From the NCBI GenBank assembly GCA_963822705.1, contig CAWGIX010000010.1, positions 124,001-188,000 on the forward strand: DNA of 64,000 nt, read 5' to 3'. A model generated the notes under the pieces. That model saw nothing but the letters and a program-made list of their open reading frames with translations. It made no database searches and was not told the DNA's origin. The DNA is from CAVRQM01 sp963822705. Lineage in GTDB: Bacteria > Pseudomonadota > Alphaproteobacteria > Acetobacterales > Acetobacteraceae. Shown here in pieces: positions 28,278 through 38,857 of this stretch (the first letter of the stretch is position 1; each line of letters opens with the position of its first letter). The position numbers and the translations under genes were made by a program.

Positions 28278-29479
28278 TCACGAGACCGAAGTGGTTGCCC
28301 GCTCCAGCAGGCCCCGCGCGGCAAGATTGCGCATCAGCGCGGCGGTGCCAAAAGTCCAGCGCTCGCACTCGTGCGTGAACCGCATCCGGTTCACCAGGCG
28401 CCCGAGTTTTTCGGCTGCGATCGTTACTATGTCGCCCGGCTTGTGAGTAAATCCCAGACCCGGCGCCTCGCGGTCCTGGATCGGCGCGAACATGGTACCC
28501 AGAAACAGCACCGCGCCATCCGGATAGGCGTGGTGCGGCCCTACCATCTGCGCCGTCAGATCCGCGGGATCACGGCTGATCTGCGCCAGGGACATTCCCC
28601 CGAGAGCACAAATCCGTCTTCGCCCTCCACCGTCAGCGTCACCACCGCGCGGCGCACGTCGTCCAGTCCGAACGTGTGGTCGAACAGGCGCAAGAACGGG
28701 CCGATGGCGCACGCGGCGTTGTTGTCTTTTGCGCGCCCGAGCAGCAGCGCCGAGCGGCCCTCCACGTCGCGCAGATTGACGTCGTTGCCGAGGGTCGCGC
28801 CGACGATGCGTCCGTCCGAGGCGATCGCCAGCACCACCTCCGGCTCCGGGTTGTTCCATTGCGAGTCCGGGTGCAGGCCGGCGTCCATCAGCGTGCCGAC
28901 CGCGCTCATCGGTTGGCCCTTGGTAAAAATCTCCGCATCCGGGCCGATGCCGACTTCCAGGTACTGGCTCCACGCGCCCTGGGCCACGAGGGTCGCTTTC
29001 AGCGCCATGGCGGCAGGAGATCCGGGGCGCAACGACGCAATGTCGCCGCCGAACAGGCGGTTCACTTCTTCGCGCAACGAAGCGGCGGCGGAAAAATCGC
29101 CGCGGGCGCGCTCCTCGATGACGCGCTCCAGCAGCGATGTGGCAAATGTAACGCCGGCCGCCTTGATCGCCTGCAGGTCGATCGGCGCCAGCAGCCAGGG
29201 TTTTGCGGGATCGCGTGCGTCCGGCGGGGTGTTGGCGAGGATCGCCGCGAGCGGTGCCAGCGCCTCGCCGTCCGCCTGCCGCAGCGCCGCACCCGGGTCG
29301 GGCGCCTCGCACAAGTCGCGCATGGTGGGGAACCGATGCGACACGTCGACCACGCCGTGTTCGCGGATCGCGACCACCGAAGGGCCGCCCAGTTCCGGAC
29401 GCCACACCCGGCCGGCAAGGGCGCCGGCGTAGCCGTCGTCCGGAAGTGCGGCGAGCGGGTCGGCGGCCGTTTCGGTCAT
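28278..29479 (-). CDS. Fumarylacetoacetate hydrolase-family protein (frameshifted)
   Basis: This protein of about 399 residues belongs to the FAH superfamily. The metal-binding motifs are visible: NNPEPEVVLAI, GATLGNDVNLRDVEGRSA and AKDNNAACAIGPFLRLFD. The frame changes near 28600 (DGFVLSGE to MSLAQISRDPADLT), then YPDGAVLFLGTMFAPI and GFTHKPGDIVTI complete the fold. This long subtype is often a 2-keto-3-deoxy-sugar or acylpyruvate-type enzyme; the substrate cannot be fixed from context. Starts at ATG 29479. Confidence 0.85.
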
Positions 29480-29548
29480 CGCAGCAGTCTCCGGTCGAGG
29501 CCCGGGACGCTAGTGCGAACCCCCCGAAACGCGCAACGTTGGCTGGCC

Positions 29549-29975
29549 ATGCCGGCGGTCACGCACATTCTCGAGTCCGCGCTCTACGTCGCCGACCTCG
29601 ATCGGGCGCAGGAGTTTTATACGCGGCTGTTCGGCTTTCCGGTGTTTTTGCGCGATCACCGCATGGCGGCGCTGGGCGTGCCGGGGCAGTGCGTGCTGCT
29701 GCTATTCCGCATCGGCGCCTCGACGGAGCCCAGCCCGACGCCGTTCGGCACCATTCCGCCCCATGACGGACACGGGGTATCTGCACATGGCGTTCGCCAT
29801 TGCCGAGGCGGACCTTGCGGCATGGGAGGCGGCATTGGCGCGGGAAAAGATTGGCGTCGAAAGCCGCATCGCCTGGGACAGCGGCTCCACGGCGCTGTAT
29901 TTTCGCGATCCCGACGGCCACTCGATTGAGCTGGCCACGCCGCGGCTGTGGCCGAATTACGGTCGCATGGATTAG
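29549..29975 (+). CDS. VOC/glyoxalase-family protein (frameshifted)
   Basis: This protein of about 141 residues holds a single vicinal-oxygen-chelate unit: ILESALYVADLDRAQEFYTRLFG, then TPFGTIPPHDG, a frame change near 29765, and YLHMAFAIAEADLAAWEA with FRDPDGHSIELATP at the end. The closing FxDPDGxxxEL carries a metal ligand Glu. Substrate unknown. It is divergent from the FAH gene by 69 bases and convergent with pgsA. Confidence 0.85.
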
Positions 29976-29976
29976 G

Positions 29977-30576
29977 CTAGCGGGGCGGTGCTACGGCGCC
30001 GCGCGACGGCACGCCGACATGACGCAGCCCCGCCACCAGATAGTCCCAGCCGGTGACCAGGGTCAGCAGGGCCGCGCCCCAAAGCATGGCGAGGCCGATC
30101 CCCATGGCCGGGACCCAGGGCAGCCCCAGCAGCGCACCACCGTCATTGCCCGCCAGCAGGGTGCCGAGCGCCCCCATCTGGACGCCGGTTTTCCATTTGG
30201 CCAGCCGCGTCACCGGCAGGCCGACTCTGAGCGTCGCCAGATATTCGCGCAGTCCGCTGACCAGAATCTCGCGCAGCATGATGACGATGGCCGGATACAG
30301 CCCGTAGGCGCCGAGGCGCTGGGTGCCGGCGAGCATCAGCAAAGTGGCGCCGACCAGCAGCTTGTCGGCGATTGGGTCCAGCATCCGGCCCAGATCCGAG
30401 GTCTGCCGCCAGCTGCGCGCGAGATGGCCGTCGAGGTAGTCGGTCACGGCCGCGGTCGAAAACACCGCGCACGCCGCCAGATCACCCAGCGGGGTCCGCA
30501 TTGCCGCCAGTGCCACCAGGACCGGAATGGCGGCGATCCGTGAGAATGTGAGCAGGTTGGGCACATGGGTGGGCAT
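29977..30576 (-). CDS. pgsA: CDP-diacylglycerol-glycerol-3-phosphate 3-phosphatidyltransferase
   Basis: This 199-residue integral membrane enzyme starts MPTHVPNLLTFSRIAAIPVL. It carries the full CDP-alcohol phosphatidyltransferase signature within DYLDGHLARSWRQTSDLGRM followed by LDPIADK (DGxxAR-x8-GxxxDxxxD). It makes phosphatidylglycerophosphate from CDP-diacylglycerol in the inner membrane. The upstream in-frame extension to 30675 lacks family similarity, so the ATG at 30576 is preferred. It is not in the uvrC-pgsA-moaDE context frequent in relatives. Confidence 0.92.
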   Translation of the reverse strand: MPTHVPNLLTFSRIAAIPVLVALAAMRTPLGDLAACAVFSTAAVTDYLDGHLARSWRQTSDLGRMLDPIADKLLVGATLLMLAGTQRLGAYGLYPAIVIMLREILVSGLREYLATLRVGLPVTRLAKWKTGVQMGALGTLLAGNDGGALLGLPWVPAMGIGLAMLWGAALLTLVTGWDYLVAGLRHVGVPSRGAVAPPR

Positions 30577-30691
30577 CGGCGACACCCTAGCGGCAACTGC
30601 CCGGCCGGTCATCCCGGAACGCACCAGCGCTATGCAAACACGCCCCCGCAGCTTACCGTCGCTCGCAATCAACAACCGATTGGGGAGCGTC

Positions 30692-31228
30692 TTGCGTATT
30701 CATGTCATGGCGACGGCATTCCTGTGCGCTGCAGGGCTGGCCGCCTCCGGCTCATTCGCGCGGGCGGCAGTGCTGCAGGCGGACCAGAGCGTCACCATCG
30801 CGGCTCCGCCAGCCACGGTCTGGGGCATCATCCGGAATTTTGGGCAGTTCACCTGGCATCCCGCGGTCAAGGCGTCTGAGGCGACGCAGGACAACACGCC
30901 CGGCTCGACGCGCACCCTGGACCTGGGCGGCCCGAAACTGGTCGAGCAGCTCACTGCCTACGATCCAACGTCGATGTCGTATTCGTACCGGATCACCGAT
31001 GATCCGAACAACGTGAAGACGCTGCCGGTAACCGGATATTCCTCGACACTGGCGGTCGGACCCGGCCCGGACCATGGCAGCATCGTGACTTGGCACGGCA
31101 GCTTTATGCGCGCGGACCGGTCGGACAATCCAAAACCCGGCATGGACGATGCAACCGCAACCAAGGCCGTTACCGGCGTGTATCGCGCAGGCCTTGATGC
31201 GCTGAAGCGGCAGGCCGAGGCGGAGTAG
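30692..31228 (+). CDS. SRPBCC-family protein with signal peptide
   Basis: This is a START/Bet v1-like ligand-binding protein of about 178 residues. TTG 30692 has GGGGAG four bases upstream and yields a signal peptide (LRIHVMATAFLCAAGLAASG); ATG 30707 is the alternative start. The mature part begins LQADQSVTIAAPPATVWGII and contains IRNFGQFTWHPAVKASEA and TRTLDLGG, typical of polyketide-cyclase-like SRPBCC proteins. Export is predicted from the signal. Ligand unknown. Confidence 0.82.
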   Translation: MRIHVMATAFLCAAGLAASGSFARAAVLQADQSVTIAAPPATVWGIIRNFGQFTWHPAVKASEATQDNTPGSTRTLDLGGPKLVEQLTAYDPTSMSYSYRITDDPNNVKTLPVTGYSSTLAVGPGPDHGSIVTWHGSFMRADRSDNPKPGMDDATATKAVTGVYRAGLDALKRQAEAE

Positions 31229-31235
31229 CCCGCCG

Positions 31236-32171
31236 ATTTCGTCGCAGGGCACTACGCCTTCCGGCATCTGGCCCATTCTCTACGCCTTTTTCCGGGCCGA
31301 TGGCGGCCTTGACCGGGCCGCGATGCGGCGGCAGGTGGCCGCCTGCGTAGCCGGGGGCGCGTCGGGTCTCGCGGTGCTTGGACTGGCCACCGAGGTCGGC
31401 AAACTCTCACCCGATGAACGCCGCGCCCTGGTCGAGTGGGCGGCCGAGGATCTGGCCGGCCGGCTGCCGCTCGCGATCACGATTTTCGGCAACACCGTCG
31501 AGGCGCAGATCGAGGCGCTATCGCACGCAACCGCAAACGGGGCCGCACTGGCGATCCTGCAACCGCCACGCGATCCCGCCGTGGACGAGGCGGAACTGGC
31601 GCGGTTTTTTGGCGCGGTGATGCGCCGCGCCAGAATTCCGGTCGGCATTCAGAACGCGCCCGAGTACCTCGGTATCGGCCTCGGCCCTTCGGCTATCGCA
31701 TCGCTTGCCCGTGCCGAGGAGAGATTTTGTGTCCTCAAGGGCGAAGGGCCGGCGACACTGATCGCCGAAATCGTGACTGCGACCGAGGGCCGGTTGGCGG
31801 TGTTCAACGGCCGCGGCGGCCTCGAACTGCCGGACAATTTCCGCGCCGGATGCGCGGGCCTGATTCCAGCTCCCGATTGTTTCGACGTGCAAGTGGCCGC
31901 GTGGGAAGCGATGCGCGGCGGCCGCGAGGAGGAGGCGGAACGGTTGTACGCCGCAATAGCGCCGGCCATCGTGTTCGTCATGCAATCCATCGAGCATCTG
32001 GTCTGCTACGGCAAGCGGCTGGTCGCGGCACGGCTGGGTTTGGGGCCCGTGTTCGAGAGGGCACCTGGGCTCGCTGCTACTCCGTTCGGAGAGGCTGCCG
32101 TGGCGCGGTTCACGGACCGGCTCGGGCCCTACGTGACGGTTCCGTCGTGCAGCCTCACTCGATCATCCTGA
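31236..32171 (+). CDS. Dihydrodipicolinate synthase-family (DapA-like) aldolase
   Basis: Barrel motifs include GLAVLGLATEVGKLSPDERR, PLAITIFGNTVEAQ, IPVGIQNAPEYLGIGL and FCVLKGEGPAT, whose Lys is the expected Schiff-base residue. The first ATG is 31323, but family sequence (GIWPILYAFFRADGGLD) is in frame from 31263, and no ATG, GTG or TTG lies between the stop at 31203 and there. ATT at 31236 is the only near-cognate start, so either it is used or an error removed the start. This subfamily is a DapA relative of unknown substrate, not lysine-pathway DapA. Confidence 0.75.
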   Translation: MSSQGTTPSGIWPILYAFFRADGGLDRAAMRRQVAACVAGGASGLAVLGLATEVGKLSPDERRALVEWAAEDLAGRLPLAITIFGNTVEAQIEALSHATANGAALAILQPPRDPAVDEAELARFFGAVMRRARIPVGIQNAPEYLGIGLGPSAIASLARAEERFCVLKGEGPATLIAEIVTATEGRLAVFNGRGGLELPDNFRAGCAGLIPAPDCFDVQVAAWEAMRGGREEEAERLYAAIAPAIVFVMQSIEHLVCYGKRLVAARLGLGPVFERAPGLAATPFGEAAVARFTDRLGPYVTVPSCSLTRSS

Positions 32172-32284
32172 TGGCCCGATCGACCGATCCGCCGCCGCGA
32201 GCACGGCGCTTGAGAAGCAAGTGTTCGATCCGGTGTAGCCCGGGAGGGCGAGAGGGATCGGTGTAAATCGTTCATGAAGGAATT

Positions 32285-33940
32285 TTGCGCTCTTCTACCG
32301 GCAGCGGGACCCTGTCCGCTCCGGGAGACGCTATGCGCCGAACGCTCCACCGCGGTTCCGAGACGCCGACGGTGCTCGGTCGTTATGCGGAGACGATGGG
32401 CCGCTTGGTCGAGCGGCAGATGGCGACCGCCGCGCTGATCGCCGCCAAACAGCAGGCTGAGGCGCTGGCCGAGCAGGCCCAGCAAGCCATGCTTGAGGCG
32501 ATTGCGTCCAATGACACGCTGCGCGGCGAAATCCAGCATCGGATGCAAACGCAGTCGCGGCTCGCCTATCTCGCCAGCCACGACCCGCTGACCGGGCTAT
32601 CGAACCGCGCCCTGCTGACCGAACGCCTCGGCGGGTCGATGGTGCAGGCGCGGCGGGCGGGAACCCGCCTGGCTTTGCTGGGTCTCGATCTGGACCATTT
32701 CAAGGATGTAAACGACACGCTCGGCCACGCCGCGGGCGACGCGCTGCTCAAGGAGGTCGCGCAGCGGCTGCAGTCCTGTCTGCGCGCCGGCGAGACGGTG
32801 GGCCGGATGGGTGGCGACGAGTTCGCCATCCTGCAGGGAGGCCTGGCCGATCCCGGCGGGGCAGGGGCACTGGCGCAACGGCTGATGGCAGCGCTCGGAC
32901 CGCCCGATCGACATCGCGGGCCGCCACTTGTTCATCGGCGTCTCGATCGGCATTACAGTGTTTCCGGGCGACGGGGACGATCCGGACCAGTTGCTGCGCA
33001 ATGCCGACTTGGCGATGTACTGCGCCAAGCGCGAGGGCCGGAGCCGGTTCCACTTCTTCGACGCGGCGCTGAACCGCGAAGTGATGCGCCGCGCGCTCGC
33101 TGGAGCAGGCGCTGCGCACAGCCCTGGCCGACGGCCAGCTCTCGGTCGCCTACCAGCCGCAGGTGGATCTGGTGGAGGACCGCTGACCGGCGTCGAGGCG
33201 CTGCTACGGTGGGACCACCCGGAGTTTGGCCAGGTGTCGCCCGGGAGAGTTCGTCCAACTGGCCGAGCGGTGCGGGCTCATCAACGGCCTGGGCGCCTGG
33301 GTCCTGGGCGAGGCGTGCCGGCAGGCGGTGCGGTGGGACACCGCCGGGCTGATCGCCGATTAAGATGGCGGTGAATGTCGCGGCCGCGCAGTTCAAAGGC
33401 AGCGACGTGCCGCGCCTGGTCGCCGATACGTTGCGCGACACGGGGCTGGCGCCGTCACGCCTGGAACTGGAAATAACCGAGACCGGCGTGATGCACGATC
33501 TGCGCGACTCGCGGCGAAATCCTCGACGTCCTTGCACCGACTTGGGCGTCAGTCTCGCCATCGACGATTTCGGCACCGGCTATTCCTCCCTCAGCTACCT
33601 GCGGCGGCTCCCGGTGGACCGGATCAAGGTCGACCGCAGTTTCGTGAGCGACGTCACGCACAGCGAGAATGCCGCGGTGATCGCCTCCACGATCGTCACG
33701 CTCGCACGCAATCTGCGGCTCGGGGTGGTGGCCGAAGGGGTGGAGACGGAGGCCCACGCCAATTTCGTCCGCCTGGCGGGATGCGGGTACGGGCAAGGCT
33801 TTTTCTTCGGGCCCCCTGTCCCATCGGCCGATATAGGCGACCTGCTCGGCAAACTGACCGCGAACGGTGTGCGGCGCGTGAGCCATTCGTTCATCGCCCG
33901 CCAGCATCATGCGCGAAGGCAAAACGTCGAAGCCGCCTGA
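32285..33940 (+). pseudogene. GGDEF-EAL cyclic-di-GMP protein, multiply frameshifted
   Basis: A helical leader (QMATAALIAAKQQAEALAEQ) precedes LAYLASHDPLTGLSNRA and an intact GGDEF site (GRMGGDEFAIL). After shifts near 32905 and 33095 the linker and the start of EAL follow (LSVAYQPQVDLVED). Further shifts near 33180, 33244 and 33362 give GVEALLRWDHPEFG, LAERCGLINGLGAWVL, then SRLELEITETGVMHD, IDDFGTGYSSLSYL and KVDRSFV. All catalytic motifs of both a diguanylate cyclase and a phosphodiesterase are present, but at least five breaks make it non-functional as read. Start uncertain (TTG 32285 or ATG 32333); more N-terminal domain may be missing. Confidence 0.8.
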
Positions 33941-33959
33941 GGGTCGTGAACGCAGAGGT

Positions 33960-35592
33960 ATGAGCATTCCTGACACCATCACTCTTGAAACCATCACCGG
34001 CCATGCGCGGCCCGACCGCGTGGCCCGGATCGTGTCCATCACCGGCGCGCGGATCGTCATGCTCCTGGACCCGGTGGGGTCCGGGGCCGCGGGCCTGCAA
34101 ATGGGCACCCTGGTCAAGATCGAACATTCAGCCGGGCAAGTTTTTGGCGCCGTAGAGGGGTTGAGCATCCCCATGCCACTGCAGGATGAGCCCGAGCGCG
34201 AGCTGAAAGTCGCGGAGGTTCTGCTGCTGGGCGAGATTCAATCGCTGGCGATGGGCGGAGACGGGCGGTTCCACCGCGGCGTCTCGCATCTGCCGGCGCT
34301 CGGCGACGGGGTTTATCTGGCGGATCAGCACGACGCCCAGACCGTCTATGCCGCCCGCCGAGGCCAGGGCATTTGCATCGGTACAGCCCATCAGGATGAC
34401 CGCGTGTCCGCCAATGTCGCCGTGGACGACTTGCTGGGCAAACACTTCGCGCTGTTGGGCACGACCGGCACCGGCAAGTCCTGCGGGCTGACGCTGATCC
34501 TCAAACGCATTTTAGCAAAGAACCCGAGCGCGCATATTCTCCTGCTGGATCCCGCACGGCGAATACGGCCGCGCATTCGGCAGCCAGGCCGAGCACCTGA
34601 CCATGGACACGTTTCGCCTGCCGTACTGGGCCTTTACTACGAGGAACTGGTCGAGGTGGTCTTCGGGGCGGACAAGCACGACCGCGCGGCCGAGATCATG
34701 CACCTGCGCGAGCTGATCGTGGCCGCCAAGTTGAGCTTTGCCAAAGCGCCGCAGGATGCCGCCTGGATCACCGTCGATTCGCCCGTCCCCTATGCGTTGG
34801 GCGAGCTGAAGCGCCTGCTCGAGGCGGCGATCGGGAATATGGACAACCGCAACGCCGTCGGCCCGTTCCTCACCATAAAATCCCGGCTTATCCACGCTGC
34901 TGGCCGACCGCCGCTATGCATTCATGTTCTCCAACGCGCTTGCCGTGCGCGACGACCTGGCTGCGATTTTGGGCCGCTTGTTTCGCATTCCCGCGAACGG
35001 GCGTCCGCTGGCTATCCTCGACCTGGCCGGCGCGCCCGCGGAGGTGCTGAATGTCATCGTCGCGGTTTTGTGCCGAATGGCTTTCGACTTCGCGTTCTGG
35101 AGCGACCAGCAACTGCCGCTGCTCCTGGTGTGCGAGGAAGCGCACCGGTACGCGCCGCAGGATACCGCCCTGGGCTTCGAGCCCGCCAAGCGCGGGCTGG
35201 CCCGCATCGCCAAGGAAGGCCGCAAATACGGTGTCAGCCTCGGCGTGCTGAGCCAACGGCCGTCCGATCTGGCTGCATCCATTCTTTCGCAATGCAATAC
35301 CGTGCTTGCGTTCCGAATGACCAACGAAAAGGATCAGGAGATCATTGCCGCGACTCTGCCCGACGCGTCCTCGGCGCTGCTCACGTCACTGGCGCTGCTG
35401 GGCAATGCCGAGGCGATCGCGGTGGGCGAAGGCTTGCCCGTGCCGATGCGGCTGCGCATGGCCGAACTGCCCCCGGAGGAGCGTCCGCGCAGTAGCACGG
35501 CCCCGTTCGCCGCGCGCTGGCAGGCTGACGACGCGCCGAGCGGGCTGGTCAGCCAGATCGTCGAGTGCTGGCGCGGCCAGAAAGCCGCCTGA
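33960..35592 (+). CDS. HerA/DUF87-type ATPase (frameshifted)
   Basis: This is an ATP-binding protein of about 543 residues starting MSIPDTITLETITGH. An N-terminal beta-barrel (HAS-barrel-like) is followed by Walker A (FALLGTTGTGKSCGL), FRLPYW...LYYEELVEVVFG, the helical insertion, Walker B LLLVCEEAHRYAP, KEGRKYGVSLGVLSQRPSDL and FRMTNEKDQ. Breaks near 34553, 34615 and 34893 are each bridged by conserved sequence (GEYGRAFGSQAEHL, LLADRRYAFMFSN). HerA ATPases translocate DNA in end resection with NurA, but bacterial DUF87 proteins are diverse and no nurA is seen here. Confidence 0.82.
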
Positions 35593-35804
35593 ACGCCACC
35601 CGGGAGCGTTCGCGGACCGTTTTCCGGCCGAGTTCGGCTCCGTTTACCCTCCGAGGGCTGGTTACCCGCCGAGGGCGGGGCAGACGCACGCGAGTGTGAG
35701 AGGCGCGCTCGCTACGCCGTTCCGCTCCCCACTTCCTATATGGCAGAGTGCCGGCGCGGCGGGCGGTGCATCGCGAGGGCGCCGCTGTCGGGAGCACTCT
35801 GCCG

Positions 35805-36110
35805 ATGAACGACATCATTACCAAGTCAAATACCAAAACCGAAATCAAGGTCCAGCGCCCACGGCTGCACAAGGTGATTCTGGTCAACGACGACTACACG
35901 CCCCGCGAATTCGTCGTCACGGTCCTGAAGGGGGAATTTCGCATGAGCGAGAGTCAGGCGCATCGGGTAATGATCACCGCCCATAAGCGCGGCGCCTGCG
36001 TCGTAGCCGTCTACACCAAGGACGTGGCTGAGGCCAAGGCAACGAACGCAACCGACGCGGGCCGCAGCAAAGGTTATCCACTGCTGTTCACGACGGAGCC
36101 GGAGGAATGA
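35805..36110 (+). CDS. clpS: ClpS N-end-rule adaptor
   Basis: This 101-residue ClpS-family adaptor starts MNDIITKS at 35805. The core is LHKVILVNDDYTPREFVV, where NDD-T binds the N-degron alpha-amino group, then MSESQAHRVMITAHKRGACV and VAVYTKDVAEAKA. It presents proteins with primary destabilising residues to ClpAP. clpA is not adjacent in the window. The residues GACVVAVY are closer to the second ClpS paralogue of alphaproteobacteria than to the canonical form. The 212 bases upstream hold no gene, only an imperfect GC-rich direct repeat (ccgagggc). Confidence 0.9.
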   Translation: MNDIITKSNTKTEIKVQRPRLHKVILVNDDYTPREFVVTVLKGEFRMSESQAHRVMITAHKRGACVVAVYTKDVAEAKATNATDAGRSKGYPLLFTTEPEE

Positions 36111-38774
36111 TGGTGCTGGACATGGGGGCGCAATCCACCCTGCGCCAGGCTACGCCAGTGCCAGGCGACACTTTCTCCGCCGTCCACCGGCTCAGTCCCG
36201 GCAAGGCGCGCAGCCGCTCCAGTGCCGAGCGCATCAGCGCGGCGCGGTCCGGTTCCTGGCGCCGCCAAGCGGTGAGCGGGGTGACCAATCGAGCCGCCAC
36301 TTGACCGTTGATCGGATCGAGTTCCGTCAGAACGTCGGTTAGAAAATCATAGCCGGCGCCGGAAGGATCGTGGAAGCGGAGCGGGTTGCCGGAGGCGAAG
36401 GCGCCGACCAGGGCGCGCACCCGATTCGGGTTGCGCAACGAGAAGTCGGCGTGCCGATACAGGGCACGCACGTCCTCCAGGGCCTGCGGGCGCAGGCTCT
36501 CGGCCTGCACGGCGAACCACTTGTCCAGCACCAGCGGATCGTGCCGCCAACGCGCATGGAACGCGGCCAGGGCCGAGTCGCGCTCCGGACCTTCGCCCAG
36601 CGCCAGCACGCCCAGTGCCGAGAGCACGTCGGTCATGTTGGCCTGCAGGGCAAACTGTGCAGCGGCCAGCGCAGTACCCTCCGGGCCGGCGGCCGCCAGA
36701 TAGCGCAGGCAGGCGTTGCGCAACGAGCGCCGCCCCATGGAGGTGCTGTCGGTGCGATACGGGCCGGTATCGGTCAGCCGGTGGTACATGCGCCGCAACG
36801 GCTCGCCCAGGTTGCGGCCGATGGCCGCGCGCAGCGCCTCGCGCACGGCAAAAATTGTCTGCCAGGGCTCGATCTCCATCTGCGCCGCGACGTAGCTCGC
36901 GGACGGCAGCATCAGCATGTGCGCGGCAAATGCGGGATCGGCGTCGGCGCGCTGCAGCGTTTTCGCCATGGCCTCCAGCACGCCGTCGTCGATCGCCGTC
37001 TCGTCATCCGGCCGATAGCGCCCGACCAGATCCAGAATCACGCCGGTGGCGTATTGCTGAAAGCTGTCGCAGCGAACGAACGGATCGGTGTCGTGCGCCG
37101 CCAAGAAACGCAGGCGCTCGGCACTCAGCCCCGCAAGCCGCACCGGCGCGGAAAACCCGCGCATCAAGCTGGGCGTCGGCGGCGCATCCACGCCCTCGAA
37201 TACGAACTGTTGCCGCGCCGTCCGCAGAAGCAGCATACGTCGGTCCACCTCCTCGCCGGCCGGGTTGAGCAGGCCCATCGCCACCGGGATCGGCAACGGG
37301 CTCTTGGTGTCCTGGGCGGGCGTGGGCGGTGTTGCCTGGGCAAGCGTCAGCACATAGCGTTTCGTCTCACGCTCGTAGCGGTCCTCGACCGAAACCGTAG
37401 GCGTGCCGGCCTGCGAATACCAGCCGAGGAACGCCGACAGGTCGACATCGCCGCCATCGGACAGCGCGGCCACGAAATCCTCGATGGTGACGGCCTGGTT
37501 GTCGTGCCGGGCGACATACAGATCCATGCCGCGCCGGAACCTTTCGGGACCCAGCACGGTGTGCATCATGCGCACCACTTCGGCGCCCTTCTGGTACACC
37601 GTGGCGGTATAGAAATTATCGATGGCCACATAGCTGTCCGGCCGCACCGGATGCGCCATCGGCCCGGCATCCTCGCGGAACTGAGCGGCGCGAAGCCCTT
37701 GCACGTCCTCGATCCGCTTCACCGCCGCAGATCCCTGGTCCATGGTGAACTGCTGGTCGCGGAACACCGTCAACCCCTCCTTCAGGCTGAGCTGGAACCA
37801 GTCGCGGCAGGTGATGCGGTTGCCGGTCCAGTTGTGGAAATACTCGTGGGCGATCACCGTCTCGATGCCCCGGTAATCGCCGTCGGTGGCGGTCTCCGGC
37901 CGCGCCAGCACGTATTTCGTATTGAATACGTTCAGGCCCTTGTTTTCCATCGCACCCATGTTGAAGTCCGACACCGCGGCGATGTTGAACACGTCCAGGT
38001 CGTATTCCAGGCCGAACGTGGTTTCGTCCCACGTCATCGCGGTTTTCAGGCATCGCATGGCGTGATCGCAGGCATCTTCGTCGCCTTTGCGCACCCAGAT
38101 CGCGAGATCGACGTCGCGCCCGGAACGGGTGCGGAACCGGTCGCGCACCGCCACCAGGTCGCCCGCCACCAGCGCGAAAAGGTAGCTGGGTTTCGGGTGC
38201 GGATCGTCCCAGCGCGCCCAGTGCCTTCCGTCCTCGGTCTGGCCGCTGCCGGCGGGATTGCCGTTCGACAGCAGCACCGGCAGCGCGCGGTCCGCCACGA
38301 TGGTGGCGGAGAAACGGGCCATCACGTCGGGACGATCCGGGAAATACGTAATCCGGCGAAAACCCTCCGCCTCGCATTGGGTGAAGAACGCGCCCTGCGA
38401 GACATAGAAGTCCGGACAGTTCGGTATTGGCGCCGGGATCGATGCGAGTGACGAGTTCCAGCACGCCCTGCGGCGGCGGGTCATGGATGGTCAGCCCGTG
38501 CGCATCGACGGCAAAGCGCTGGCGTTCGAGGTTTTCGCCGTCGAGCGCGAGAGACACCAATTCCAGCGCTTCGCCGTCCAGCTGCAGCGGGGCAGTATTG
38601 TCGTCTTGGGCGGGGTTGCGGCGCAATGCCAGCCGCGAGGTGACGGTGGTGCGCGAAGCATTGAGATCGAACCGCAGATCGACCGAATCGACCAAGAAGG
38701 CCGGCGGCCGATAACTTTGGCGCAGGGTCGGACGGGGAGTTCGGCGGGGCGGGTACGTCTTGCATGGACGGCAT
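36088..38774 (-). CDS. pepN: Aminopeptidase N, M1 zinc metallopeptidase (frameshifted near N-terminus)
   Basis: This M1 aminopeptidase of about 890 residues belongs to the gammaproteobacterial-type PepN family. The exopeptidase motif is GAMENKGLN and the zinc site is HEYFHNWTGNRITCRDWFQL with LKEGLTVFRDQ supplying the third ligand Glu. A DUF3458-type Ig-like domain and a helical C-terminal domain follow. Frame breaks near 38725 and 38415 separate SYRPPAFLVDSVDLRFDL and the N-terminal part from the rest. ATG 38774 has GGAG seven bases upstream. The reading frame ends at 36088, overlapping clpS by 23 bases; the usual family end is around GLSRWTAEKVS. Confidence 0.92.
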
Positions 38775-38857
38775 CCTACCGCTCCGGCCCCTGCGGCAGC
38801 CAGACCGCGAAGGTGCTGCCCGACGCGCAAGATCAGGATGCGGTCAGCGGGACGCGC

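Noticed and set aside
32285..35592. HerA ATPase as part of a known antiphage module
   Set aside because: No NurA, Sir2, DUF4297 or other partner nuclease is adjacent; the neighbour is a cyclic-di-GMP protein and clpS.
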